Assembly (NCBI GenBank): GCA_021307345.1
Contig: CP089930.1
Coordinates: 4,030,001 to 4,094,000 of the forward strand
Length of the DNA stretch: 64,000 nt
Source: Escherichia coli
GTDB lineage: Bacteria; Pseudomonadota; Gammaproteobacteria; Enterobacterales; Enterobacteriaceae
Reading direction: 5' to 3'
The notes below the pieces were generated by a model. The model worked only from the letters and a program-made list of their open reading frames with translations, was not told the DNA's origin and made no database searches. Below, one piece after another: positions 36,118-45,165 of the stretch (the first letter of the stretch is position 1; every line of letters starts with the position of its first letter). Position numbers and translations under genes: made by a program.

Positions 36118-38220
36118 TTATTCAAATCGCCATGCGAGATTTACGCCTACACCATAATTCCGCCCAGGCGCAGGCTCGTAATATCGACCATTCGATTCAT
36201 TAACAATCACCGAGCCGACATATTCTTTATCGAATAAATTATCGACACGACCAAATAAATCTATTGTCATATTACGATAATTATATTTGTAACCGGTGAA
36301 CAAACCGACGAGAGTGTAAGAGGGCGCTTTTGCCGTATTTTCGTCATCCGCCATGATATCGCCCATATAACGTGCTTCTGTGCCTGCATACCAGCCTTCT
36401 TCTGGTACATAACCTAATGACGCAAAGCCCATATTGCGGGCGATCCCGGGCATTCGGTTACCATTACAGTCCTGAGCGTTACAAACATTGCTGCGATAAG
36501 TTGCGTCAAGCCGCGTCCACGACGCTTTCACACGGAAATCTCCGGCAAAACGCTGATCCCAGGCCAGTTCAGCCCCCTGACGGCGCGTCTTCCCGGCATT
36601 TTTATACGTGGTACGCCCGCCGCTACTGCTATCAACAACGATTTCATCATCGGTATCAGTCTGGAATAACGCAGCGGTAAACAAGCCATCGCCAATACGC
36701 GTTTTACTGCCGATTTCGATTGTGTCGTTGGTGGACGGTTTTAAACCAAAGTTCATGCCACTTTGCCCGTCAGCACGGTAAGAAAGCTCGTTAATGGTTG
36801 GTGTTTCAAAACCGCGCCCGGCTGCCAGATAGATGTTCCAGGCATCGGTTATGGCGTATTTCAACGATCCCGCAGGAAGCCATTTGTGATAACTGGCATC
36901 ACCGCTGTCATCACCGTTACCCGGGGTAACGTAATGATCGTCAGAGTCAAACCACACGGAGCTGTAGCGCACACCAGCATCCAACGATAGTTTGTCAGTT
37001 AGTTGCCACTGGGTTTGTAAATAGGGATCGACGTTCCACATCAGATTGCGCTCGTCGCGGCGCAGATCACCTTTTTGCCCGTACTCCGGCACGCCGTTAT
37101 TAAGGCGGAAGTTATTGTAACCCTTGCGTTTTTCACTCATGTTTTCATAGTTCAGGCCAGTAGTGAAAGTGACCGGAACTCCCAGCTCTCCACGATGTGT
37201 CCAGCGGCTGTCTATACCCTGGTAATGACGTTGCAGAGTAATTACGCCGCCCGCATGAGATGGGGTAAGTTGGGGTGCCATCGGAATCGATTGATACTGG
37301 GTCGTTTCCCGTTCACCTGCGTACATCATCACGCTCATATCATCCCGCGAACTCAGGCTGCGCTCATAACGCAACCCTGCCTGAGTTTGCTTGATGGTTT
37401 TTCGCGTGTCGTACTGTTCAGCGCGAGGCGCTTGTTGCGGATTCGCTTTCCATTCAGCTTCGGTCAACCCACCAGGGTCATCGGCTTTGATATCCACACT
37501 GTTGAAAATCAGGTTTAACTTACTGGCGTCATCAATGTGTACGCCCAGTCTGGCATTGGCTAAATTTTTCTGTGCGCCGCTATGGTCACGATAGCCGTGA
37601 GTTGTAAAACGCGTGGTCGAAACGGTGTAATCGACATCGCCAGGCTGTGTGCCGTCGCCCGTTGCGCCCGTTGCTTTCAGTCCATAGCGCCAGCTACCAT
37701 AACTGCCATAGTAACTGCTGGCCTCAATAGTTGGCGGCTGTTCGCCGATTTGGGTAGTGACGTTCATTACGCCGCCGGACGCATTGCCATACAGGGCAGA
37801 GAAGGGGCCTCGCAGCACTTCCACATTTTGCACACTGCTTAAATCGATATTGGATGTTTGCCCTTGTCCGTCGGGCATGGTAGCGGGAATACCATCAACA
37901 TACAGGCGAATACCGCGAATACCGTAAGTGGAACGGGAGCCAAATCCGCGAATAGACAGTTGTAGATCCTGCGCATAGTTCTGCCGGTTTTGTACCTGCA
38001 AACCAGTCACACTGGTCAGTGATTCAGACAAATTGATGCGCGGCGTTGCCAGACGCATCTCCTCGCCATCGACCACGCTTACCGCAGCGGGTGTGTCCAG
38101 TTCAGAAACTACCTGCGGCGCGGCGCTAACAATCATGGTTTGTTCATTAGCGGCAAAAGTGGAAGGAGAAAGGAGAATCAGTGCGGGTAAAACGGTCTGT
38201 CGGACGGAAAAAATCTTCAT
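36118..38220 (-). CDS. yncD: TonB-dependent outer-membrane receptor YncD
   Basis: 700 residues starting MKIFSVRQTVLPALILLSP; the 53 upstream codons of the open frame are not part of the family. Signal peptide cleaved near F-A-A (~24), a TonB-box-like E-Q-T-M-I-V-S-A, the plug domain (about 45-165, with S-I-R-G-F-G-S-R-S-T-Y-G-I-R-G-I-R and V-E-V-L-R-G-P-F-S-A-L-Y-G-N-A-S-G-G), then a 22-strand barrel ending in a terminal aromatic region (A-W-R-F-E). It is probably an iron-chelate receptor; the ligand is unproven. A Fur-like box upstream supports iron control, shared with divergent yncE. Confidence 0.94.
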   Translation of the reverse strand: MKIFSVRQTVLPALILLSPSTFAANEQTMIVSAAPQVVSELDTPAAVSVVDGEEMRLATPRINLSESLTSVTGLQVQNRQNYAQDLQLSIRGFGSRSTYGIRGIRLYVDGIPATMPDGQGQTSNIDLSSVQNVEVLRGPFSALYGNASGGVMNVTTQIGEQPPTIEASSYYGSYGSWRYGLKATGATGDGTQPGDVDYTVSTTRFTTHGYRDHSGAQKNLANARLGVHIDDASKLNLIFNSVDIKADDPGGLTEAEWKANPQQAPRAEQYDTRKTIKQTQAGLRYERSLSSRDDMSVMMYAGERETTQYQSIPMAPQLTPSHAGGVITLQRHYQGIDSRWTHRGELGVPVTFTTGLNYENMSEKRKGYNNFRLNNGVPEYGQKGDLRRDERNLMWNVDPYLQTQWQLTDKLSLDAGVRYSSVWFDSDDHYVTPGNGDDSGDASYHKWLPAGSLKYAITDAWNIYLAAGRGFETPTINELSYRADGQSGMNFGLKPSTNDTIEIGSKTRIGDGLFTAALFQTDTDDEIVVDSSSGGRTTYKNAGKTRRQGAELAWDQRFAGDFRVKASWTRLDATYRSNVCNAQDCNGNRMPGIARNMGFASLGYVPEEGWYAGTEARYMGDIMADDENTAKAPSYTLVGLFTGYKYNYRNMTIDLFGRVDNLFDKEYVGSVIVNESNGRYYEPAPGRNYGVGVNLAWRFE

Positions 38221-38358
38221 GAAAAAAGCCAGGTTAAGAATGGGAAAACGCCTCAATGGTAATAAATTTGTAAATTTATAGAAAACTAAACGGCACAATA
38301 CGTTAATCAATTGAGAAAATTGTAGTCGTAACAACAAGAAATGCTCCACATTTGAGAA

Positions 38359-38377
38359 AATAATGATTACCATTCCC
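38359..38377. promoter_or_regulatory. Fur box between yncD and yncE
   Basis: AATAATGATTACCATTCCC matches the 19-bp Fur consensus GATAATGATAATCATTATC at 14 of 19 positions by hand count. It lies in the 240-bp divergent region, ~139 bp from the yncD ATG and ~84 bp from the yncE ATG. Repression by iron-loaded Fur of one or both genes is the expected effect. Confidence 0.7.
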
Positions 38378-38460
38378 ATTTATAACAAGGGCGTAACGAA
38401 GATTATGCTCAACGAAGCATTGTGAAGCAGCTATAAATCGGTTCATCAAAGGGAGTCGTC

Positions 38461-39522
38461 ATGCATTTACGTCATCTGTTTTCATCGCGCCTGCGTGGTT
38501 CATTACTGTTAGGTTCATTGCTTGTTGCTTCATCATTCAGTACGCAGGCCGCAGAAGAAATGCTGCGTAAAGCGGTAGGTAAAGGTGCCTACGAAATGGC
38601 TTATAGCCAGCAAGAAAACGCGCTGTGGCTCGCCACTTCGCAAAGCCGCAAACTGGACAAAGGCGGTGTGGTTTATCGTCTCGATCCGGTGACTCTGGAA
38701 GTCACTCAGGCGATCCATAACGATCTCAAGCCGTTTGGTGCCACTATCAACAACGCGACGCAAACGCTGTGGTTTGGTAACACAGTAAACAGTGCGGTCA
38801 CGGCAATTGATGCCAAAACGGGCGAAGTGAAAGGGCGTCTGGTGCTGGACGATCGCAAACGTACAGAAGAGGTGCGTCCGCTGCAGCCACGTGAGCTGGT
38901 TGCTGACGATGCCACGAACACTGTTTACATCAGCGGTATTGGGAAAGAGAGTGTGATTTGGGTGGTTGATGGCGAGAATATCAAACTGAAAACCGCCATC
39001 CAGAACACCGGTAAAATGAGCACCGGCCTGGCGCTGGATAGCAAAGGCAAACGTCTCTACACCACTAACGCCGATGGTGAACTGATTACCATCGACACTG
39101 CCGACAACAAAATCCTGAGCCGTAAAAAGTTGCTGGATGATGGCAAAGAGCATTTCTTTATCAACATCAGTCTCGATACTGCCAACCAGCGAGCGTTTAT
39201 CACTGACTCCAAAGCGGCAGAAGTGCTGGTGGTCGATACCCGTAACGGCAATATTCTGGCGAAGGTAGCAGCACCGGAATCCCTGGCTGTGTTGTTTAAC
39301 CCGGCGCGTAATGAAGCCTACGTGACGCATCGGCAGGCGGGTAAAGTCAGTGTGATTGACGCGAAAAACTACAAAGTGGTGAAAACGTTCGATACGCCGA
39401 CTCATCCTAACAGCCTTGCGCTGTCTGCCGATGGCAAAACGTTGTATGTCAGCGTGAAGCAAAAATCGACTAAACAGCAAGAAGCCACTCAGCCGGACGA
39501 TGTGATTCGTATTGCGCTGTAA
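38461..39522 (+). CDS. yncE: Periplasmic seven-bladed beta-propeller protein YncE
   Basis: 353 residues. Signal peptide MHLRHLFSSRLRGSLLLGSL, cleaved near T-Q-A ~31. The remainder is YncE-type propeller repeats with a recurring pattern of (L-D/T-I)-D-(T/A)-x-x-x-(K/G) and G-K-x-L-Y-x-(T/S). K-12 YncE is periplasmic, induced under iron starvation and reported to bind single-stranded DNA. Divergent from the receptor yncD with a Fur box between them; the two may act in the same iron-related uptake. Confidence 0.94.
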   Translation: MHLRHLFSSRLRGSLLLGSLLVASSFSTQAAEEMLRKAVGKGAYEMAYSQQENALWLATSQSRKLDKGGVVYRLDPVTLEVTQAIHNDLKPFGATINNATQTLWFGNTVNSAVTAIDAKTGEVKGRLVLDDRKRTEEVRPLQPRELVADDATNTVYISGIGKESVIWVVDGENIKLKTAIQNTGKMSTGLALDSKGKRLYTTNADGELITIDTADNKILSRKKLLDDGKEHFFINISLDTANQRAFITDSKAAEVLVVDTRNGNILAKVAAPESLAVLFNPARNEAYVTHRQAGKVSVIDAKNYKVVKTFDTPTHPNSLALSADGKTLYVSVKQKSTKQQEATQPDDVIRIAL

Positions 39523-39603
39523 TAGATATGGCGAGGGTGAAAATGGAGTGACTTGCCTGACTTTTATCACGCCGCATCCGGCACCTTCGTCAGTAATTTG
39601 AAT

Positions 39604-39630
39604 TTGCCCAGCACGTAGCCGGGCAATTTT
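39604..39630. terminator. Terminator between yncE and ansP
   Basis: TTGCCC-A-GC / GC-C-GGGCAA stem with an ACGTA loop and TTTT after it, placed just before the convergent ansP stop; A-rich on the other side, so it may work both ways. Confidence 0.65.
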
Positions 39631-39634
39631 GCAA

Positions 39635-41134
39635 TTAACTCGCCGTTTCAGGCTTAAACACAATTTCCTGTTGTTCTTCATCTTCCTTGACGACTGGCGC
39701 AGTGCTGTGAATTTCAGCAACGCGTTTGCGCACACCAAACCAGCCTATAACCAGCAGAATACCGATAATCGGCAGCGCCGCGATGGTATAAGTCCCGTTC
39801 GGGTAATCGAACGCCATCAGCACAAGAACACTCAGTAAAAACAGTAATGTCAGCCAGGAAGTGAAGGGCGCGCCAGGCAGTTTAAAACTGACATCTGCCG
39901 CTTTACCTTCTTTGATGGCTTTACGCAGGCGCATCTGACAAACAATGATAAACGCCCACGAGGCGATAATTCCCAATGACGCGAAGTTCAGGACAATCTC
40001 AAATACGCGCGACGGCACCAGATAATTGAGGAATACGCCAACGACATACACAACCAGCGTCGCCAGAATCCCGGCATACGGCACATGTTGGCGACTCATT
40101 TTCGCCATAAAACCCGGCGCAGATCCGCCCATCGCCATCGAGCGCAAAATACGCCCGGTGCAGTACAGGCCAGAGTTCAGGCTGGAGAGGGCAGCGGTCA
40201 ATACCACAATATTCATGATGCTGCCAATGTACGGCACACCGAGTTTAGAGAAGAAGGTCACAAAGGGACTTTGACCGGCCTGATAGGCACTCCACGGCAA
40301 TAACATAACTAGCAACACCACGGAACCGACATAAAACAGGCCAATACGCCAAATCACGCTGTTAATTGCTTTTGGCACCATAGTCTGCGGATCTTTACAT
40401 TCTCCGGCGGCAGTGCCGACCATTTCGATGGAGGCAAAAGCAAATACCACGCCCTGAATTAACACCAGCGCAGGCAGCAAACCGTGGGGGAAGAAGCCGC
40501 CATTATCGGTAATTAAATGAAAGCCAGTGGTGTTGCCATCCAGCGGCTGACCGCTACCGAGGAACACTGTCCCCACGACCAAAAAGGTCACAATGGCGAG
40601 CACTTTAATCAGCGCAAACCAGAACTCCATCTCTGCGAACCATTTCACACCAATCATATTCATGGTGCCAACGATGGTCAGCGCAGCGAGCGCAAATACC
40701 CATTGCGGCACGCCGCCAAACGCGCCCCAGTAATGCATATACAGTGCGACGGCGGTGATATCGACAATCCCGGTCATCGCCCAGTTGATGAAGTACATCC
40801 AGCCGGCAACATAAGCGGCTTTCTCACCCAAAAACTCACGGGCATAAGAGACAAAACTACCACTGGAAGGGCGATGTAATACCAACTCACCCAACGCACG
40901 CAAAATAAAAAACGAAAACAGGCCGCAGATTAAATAGACCAGTGCCAGTGCCGGGCCGGCCATTTGCAGTCGGGCACCCGCGCCTAAAAACAAACCAGTC
41001 CCAATCGCGCCGCCAATGGCGATCATCTGCACCTGGCGATTACCCATCGCTTTGTGATAACCCTCTTCATGGGCATTAAGCCAGCGGCGTTTCGCGGCGT
41101 GTTGATCTGAAGTGTCGGTGTCGTGTTTACTCAT
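39635..41134 (-). CDS. ansP: L-asparagine permease AnsP
   Basis: 499 residues from MSKHDTDTSDQHAAKRRWL; a 17-residue upstream extension is rejected. APC-family amino-acid transporter: twelve transmembrane helices, with I-G-G-A-I-G-T-G-L-F-L-G-A-G in helix 1 and F-A-S-I-E-M-V-G-T-A-A-G-E in the centre. It imports asparagine with protons across the inner membrane. Almost identical to K-12 AnsP. Its upstream region (41135-41398) is the last standard backbone before the yncG breakpoint. Confidence 0.96.
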   Translation of the reverse strand: MSKHDTDTSDQHAAKRRWLNAHEEGYHKAMGNRQVQMIAIGGAIGTGLFLGAGARLQMAGPALALVYLICGLFSFFILRALGELVLHRPSSGSFVSYAREFLGEKAAYVAGWMYFINWAMTGIVDITAVALYMHYWGAFGGVPQWVFALAALTIVGTMNMIGVKWFAEMEFWFALIKVLAIVTFLVVGTVFLGSGQPLDGNTTGFHLITDNGGFFPHGLLPALVLIQGVVFAFASIEMVGTAAGECKDPQTMVPKAINSVIWRIGLFYVGSVVLLVMLLPWSAYQAGQSPFVTFFSKLGVPYIGSIMNIVVLTAALSSLNSGLYCTGRILRSMAMGGSAPGFMAKMSRQHVPYAGILATLVVYVVGVFLNYLVPSRVFEIVLNFASLGIIASWAFIIVCQMRLRKAIKEGKAADVSFKLPGAPFTSWLTLLFLLSVLVLMAFDYPNGTYTIAALPIIGILLVIGWFGVRKRVAEIHSTAPVVKEDEEQQEIVFKPETAS

Positions 41135-41398
41135 TGCTCTCCCTGATTGCTTCGTTGAAAAAGTCTTATAAGCCGCCATGAACAATGTTTATTCATCCTG
41201 GCGATGACAGTTATTACCATTATTCTTTATGGGTATAACGGTCGGCGCAGAATCCTACCTGTTATCGATAAACGATGCAAAATATCCCCTTACAAGTTGA
41301 GTGGGGATTAAAAGGATTGCTGAAAAAATGACAAATCTTAGTCCTGGCCGCCCTGTTTACTGACCTACACTTAAGCTTTAACGCTGTGTGGGGGAAAT

Positions 41399-41483
41399 AT
41401 GATTAAGGTGTATGGGGTTCCACCATGAGTGAACTGATGCTGACTTTGGCTGATATTCCCTATAAGTTTGTTGATGTCAGCGG
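41399..41483 (+). pseudogene. yncG: 5' remnant of yncG (glutathione S-transferase homologue)
   Basis: ATG ATT AAG GTG TAT GGG GTT CC gives M-I-K-V-Y-G-V-P, then after an apparent loss of about a dozen bases S-E-L-M-L-T-L-A-D-I-P-Y-K-F-V-D-V-S-G. That is the first ~33 codons of the ~205-codon yncG known from K-12, with an internal frameshifting deletion. After the final GGC-like codon the similarity stops and the 3' end of the diguanylate cyclase gene begins within ten bases. The remaining 170 codons are gone. The ribosome site GGGGGAAAT is still there. This marks the junction of a replaced segment. Confidence 0.85.
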
Positions 41484-41490
41484 AATAGAG

Positions 41491-42594
41491 TTATTTAGCC
41501 CACCGATTTCGCCCACTTTCTTTCGCCCGATATAACGAGGCATCGGCATCAGCAACTATTTGTTCAGCCGTTTTTGCAGGAGCAGAACAGGCAATCCCCT
41601 GACTAACCGTAACAAATGCACTAACAGCAGATGCCTGATGCGGGATAGCCGCCAGTTTAAGTTCTTGCTTAACTCTGGCTGCTATCGCTTCGGCTTCCTG
41701 CAAGCCCGCATTGAAAAGAATAATGGCAAACTCTTCACCGCCATAGCGCGTAACTACATCTTCGGGCTGGCGAATTGCACGTTGCAGTGCGTTGGCAACT
41801 TGTATCAGACAACGATCGCCAGCAGGGTGCCCATAAGTGTCGTTGTAGCGTTTGAAAAAATCGACATCCAGCATAATTAAAACGAACGACGTCTTTTGTT
41901 CGACGGCATCGCGTAAAATACTATCCAACGCTCGTCGGTTTGCCACTCCAGTTAAGGGATCGCGATGAGCTAATGCATCGAGGCGATGAATCAACTGGTT
42001 GTTGTACTTATTTTGTTGCCATGCTTCTTCAAACCAACGCAACAAAATAAAACGTCCGCCATAGAGAGCCAGTGAAAAAATGCTCCAGATAACAGCGAAA
42101 TGAATATTCACATACTGATTGAGCACAAGACTGGCTAACGGGATGGTAAACCATAATGGAATGACAAATGCGAGGAGTGATGGGGTGTGGAAATATAGCG
42201 CAACAACGGCACTAAGCATTAGTAATACGCACAGTGGATATGCAAAAGGCAGCGTCCAGTGTGCAATAAAATAAAAACAACACCATGACCATAGTAGGCT
42301 TAGAATAACCAATAACTGCTGAATATACTGTACTTTGTTGCGTGGGCTAACTAATAAAAGACCACTGATTAGCAGAATACCTAATGATGAAATATCAATC
42401 GTATGTACAAGATTTTTCTCATTAAACCATGGAGTCGTGCCTTCATTAAACAATACCCCTCGAAGCAAAACCAACGATGAAAAACTGATGTTAATCAACG
42501 CAAACCACGGCAGGCTAATCGCCATACCGCGAATAACCATATCCTGGCGGTTTTTCCATGAATAATGAGGGTGTTTTCTTTTGTCAGAATACAT
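41491..42594 (-). CDS. Membrane-bound diguanylate cyclase (GGDEF)
   Basis: 367 residues. The N-terminal 190 residues hold about six membrane helices (roughly 22-46, 66-83, 92-112, 117-136, 139-158, 163-186), a MASE2-like arrangement reminiscent of AdrA/DgcC. The C-terminal GGDEF domain (205-367) has R-D-P-L-T-G-V-A-N-R-R near 211-221, D-V-D-F-F-K near 243-248 and an active-site G-G-E-E-F at 285-289, so synthesis of cyclic-di-GMP from GTP is expected. At the inhibitory-site position (276-279) the residues are Q-P-E-D, not R-x-x-D. Not present at this locus in K-12. It starts 24 bp from the convergent-side sulfatase 3' end: the sulfatase gene lies upstream on the same strand and could be co-transcribed. 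Confidence 0.9.
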   Translation of the reverse strand: MYSDKRKHPHYSWKNRQDMVIRGMAISLPWFALINISFSSLVLLRGVLFNEGTTPWFNEKNLVHTIDISSLGILLISGLLLVSPRNKVQYIQQLLVILSLLWSWCCFYFIAHWTLPFAYPLCVLLMLSAVVALYFHTPSLLAFVIPLWFTIPLASLVLNQYVNIHFAVIWSIFSLALYGGRFILLRWFEEAWQQNKYNNQLIHRLDALAHRDPLTGVANRRALDSILRDAVEQKTSFVLIMLDVDFFKRYNDTYGHPAGDRCLIQVANALQRAIRQPEDVVTRYGGEEFAIILFNAGLQEAEAIAARVKQELKLAAIPHQASAVSAFVTVSQGIACSAPAKTAEQIVADADASLYRAKESGRNRWAK

Positions 42595-42645
42595 GTTTGT
42601 TTATAACCCAAAAAGGGCAGGGAACCTGCCCGACTTACACAAAAA

Positions 42646-44622
42646 TTATGGCGTTACAATATTGAACCAGAATTCAAAGTTGTCCATATAACCTAACAGT
42701 TCGTTGAGTTTTTCCTCATTTCCAGTGATTTTTACTTCGCCTTTATCCGTGGCTTCTTTTAATGTCTCTTCCTTCAGGATGATTTTATTCAGGACATCGC
42801 GGGAGAGGGTGATAGTCGCATCGGCGTCAGAGGCTTGCGTATCAGCCGTGTGATTGAGCACACCGTTTTCCAGTTCCACTTTATAAGTGCCGCCATCTTC
42901 ACCGAAATCAAAATTCAATACTGCTTTAGCGTCTGCCGCTTTCTCGCCATTTATATGCACAGCAAGATAATCAAAGAACATTTCCGGCGTCATGGCACGA
43001 ACGGTGTCAGGACTGGCTGTATTTGGCGTAGGCAGTTTTTGCACACCATTGCGTAATTCCTGTGCGCCAGTGAGATAAAAATTACGCCACGGCCCGGATT
43101 CGGCCTGGTAGCCTAACTGTTCAAGCGCATCGGCTTCCAGATTCCTTGCAGCCTGGTTGTTTGGATCGGCAAACACCACCTTACTGACAACCTGGGCAAC
43201 CCAGCGGAAATTTCCCTGGTCATAATCCTGTTTGGCTTTTTGTAAAATGGCATCAGCACCGCCCATATACTCCACGAATTTTTTAGCGGCTTCTTCTGGT
43301 GGCAGTTCATCAAGAGTCGCGGGGTTACCATCAAACCAGCCAAGATAAAGCACATAAGTTGCTTTCACATCATGGCTCACTGAACCGTAATAACCGCGAT
43401 TCGCCCAGGTGTTAGCAAGTGAAGAGGGCAATTTGAAGTTTGCGGCAATTTCATCACGAGTCAGCCCCTGATTCGCCATGCGTAGCGTTTGATCGTTGAT
43501 ATAACGGTACAAATCGCGTTGGCTTTTTAGCAGTTTGACAACGTTATCGTTACCCCAGGTTGGCCAGTGATGCTGGGCAAGAATAATCTCCGCTTTATCG
43601 CCCCACAGATTGAGGGCTTCGTTGATGTATTTAGACCACGGAAGAGGTTGACGAATTTTGGCACCACGCAGCGAATAGGTGTTGTGGAGGGTGTGCGTGA
43701 CATCTTCTGCGGTTTCGATCAGTTTCTTTTCTTCAATAAACCACAGCATTTCGGAAGGTGCTTCGGAACCGGGCGCCATCAAAAAATCATAGGTCAGCCC
43801 GTCAATAGTCTCTTTTTGTCCGGTTTTGGTGATGTAGTTGGTAGGGGCAATCAATGTAACCGTTCCGGCTGAGGTCGTTGTTCCCAGCCCAGCGCCGACC
43901 TGACCTTTAGCATCAGGTTTCAACAAATTACCGTACATATAACTGGCTCGACGGCTCATTACATTGCCAGCCATAATATTTTCTGAAACAGCCTCTTCTA
44001 AAAATCCGGCTGGCGCATAAATTTTTGTTTTTCCTGATTTAACGTCAGCTTCATCAACCACACCGCGAACGCCGCCGTAGTGATCGACATGACTGTGCGT
44101 GTAGATAACCGCCACCACTGGTTTTTGACCGCGATTTTTATAATAAAGATCCATGCCAACTTTAGCTGTTTCTGCTGAAACCAGTGGATCAACAACGGTA
44201 ATACCTTCTTTACCTTCAATGATGGTCATATTTGATAAATCGAGATTGCGAATCTGATAGACGCCTTCAGTCACTTCAAATAAGCCGCTGATATTTATCA
44301 GTTGCGCCTGACGCCATAAACTTGGATTGACAGTATCAGGTGCTTTATCGCCTTCTTTGATAAAAGAATATTGCTGTGGGTTCCAGATAACATTCCCTTG
44401 TTCACCCTTAATCACTTCCTGAGGTAAAGGAGCAATAAAACCTTTATGAGCATCAGCAAAATCGCTGTTATCGGAAAACGGCAATTGACTATAAAGTGCG
44501 TTATTCGCTTGTTGGGTGGCAGCGGAGGCCTCTTTGGGCGCTTCTGCTGCGATGAGAGGAAGTGAACTTGTTGTGAATAATCCCATGACTAGCAGACTTT
44601 TAGCAATATGGTTAAGCTGCAT
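42646..44622 (-). CDS. Alkyl/aryl-sulfatase of the SdsA/YjcS metallo-beta-lactamase family
   Basis: 658 residues. Signal peptide of ~26 residues (MQLNHIAKSLLVMGLFTTSS, then L-P-L-I-A-A), so periplasmic. Metallo-beta-lactamase domain with T-H-S-H-V-D-H-Y-G-G at 175-184 (His176, His178, Asp180, His181 for the two zincs), a later E-T-A-E-D-V-T-H motif and A-Q-H-H-W-P-T-W-G-N. A helical dimerisation region follows (~400-540), and an SCP2-like lipid-binding domain from ~545 to the end. SdsA1-type enzymes hydrolyse alkyl sulfates such as dodecyl sulfate. K-12 carries one such gene, yjcS, elsewhere; this copy sits in a variable spot. Substrate not proven. Confidence 0.9.
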   Translation of the reverse strand: MQLNHIAKSLLVMGLFTTSSLPLIAAEAPKEASAATQQANNALYSQLPFSDNSDFADAHKGFIAPLPQEVIKGEQGNVIWNPQQYSFIKEGDKAPDTVNPSLWRQAQLINISGLFEVTEGVYQIRNLDLSNMTIIEGKEGITVVDPLVSAETAKVGMDLYYKNRGQKPVVAVIYTHSHVDHYGGVRGVVDEADVKSGKTKIYAPAGFLEEAVSENIMAGNVMSRRASYMYGNLLKPDAKGQVGAGLGTTTSAGTVTLIAPTNYITKTGQKETIDGLTYDFLMAPGSEAPSEMLWFIEEKKLIETAEDVTHTLHNTYSLRGAKIRQPLPWSKYINEALNLWGDKAEIILAQHHWPTWGNDNVVKLLKSQRDLYRYINDQTLRMANQGLTRDEIAANFKLPSSLANTWANRGYYGSVSHDVKATYVLYLGWFDGNPATLDELPPEEAAKKFVEYMGGADAILQKAKQDYDQGNFRWVAQVVSKVVFADPNNQAARNLEADALEQLGYQAESGPWRNFYLTGAQELRNGVQKLPTPNTASPDTVRAMTPEMFFDYLAVHINGEKAADAKAVLNFDFGEDGGTYKVELENGVLNHTADTQASDADATITLSRDVLNKIILKEETLKEATDKGEVKITGNEEKLNELLGYMDNFEFWFNIVTP

Positions 44623-44933
44623 CGCAAGTGTCTCCAGAAAGACTTTATAAAAGAAAGGATATTACGATTGAAAATTATGATTGAGGGCAAGAATAACTAT
44701 AATTGGCATTAATAAATCAGCAAGCTGGATGTCGTGAATTTTCTTAATATGATAATAAATAAAGAATAGATTCTGTATGTTACAGGACGGGTGCTTATTG
44801 GCGCGGAAGCTAATAGTATATGTACGTTATTAAAGTGACGGCGTATATATCGCACATCATTTCGCATCAAATAACACATGACGTTTTCGGCTTGTGCTAA
44901 ATTTGCTGGCAGTCTTTAAAAAGGAGCACAACA
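44623..44933. other. AT-rich divergent promoter region, sulfatase / pptA
   Basis: 311 bp without a gene, very AT-rich toward the sulfatase side. It should contain the promoter for the sulfatase-cyclase pair (minus strand) and for pptA (plus strand). AAAAGGAGC lies eight bases before the pptA ATG. This is also the right-hand boundary of the strain-specific segment; the exact junction is not visible. Confidence 0.5.
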
Positions 44934-45161
44934 ATGCCGCACATAGACATTAAATGTTTTCCCCGTGAACTGGATGAGCAACAAAAAACGGCACTGGCGG
45001 CGGAGATTACCGACGTCATTATTCGCCATCTGAACAGTAAAGAAAGTTCGATAAGCATTGCCCTACACCAGATACAACCGGAATCGTGGCAAGCTGTCTG
45101 GGACGCCGAAATCGCGCCCCAAATGGAGACTTTGATAAAGAAACCCGGTTACAGCATGTAA
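44934..45161 (+). CDS. pptA: 4-oxalocrotonate tautomerase-like protein PptA (YdcE)
   Basis: 75 residues, two fewer than K-12: the last codons after G-Y-S-M are replaced by a stop. The N terminus [10 protein letters not shown] gives, after Met removal, the catalytic Pro1 of the tautomerase superfamily. Beta-alpha-beta fold, forms dimers. It catalyses keto-enol tautomerisation of phenylpyruvate-like compounds in vitro; physiological role unknown. Convergent with yddH, 4 bp between stops. Confidence 0.93.
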   Translation: MPHIDIKCFPRELDEQQKTALAAEITDVIIRHLNSKESSISIALHQIQPESWQAVWDAEIAPQMETLIKKPGYSM

Positions 45162-45165
45162 TTGC

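Noticed and set aside
38533-39738. A 401-codon minus-strand frame opposite yncE
   Set aside because: Shadow of a well-recognised gene; it runs across the yncE terminator and has no domain or ribosome site.
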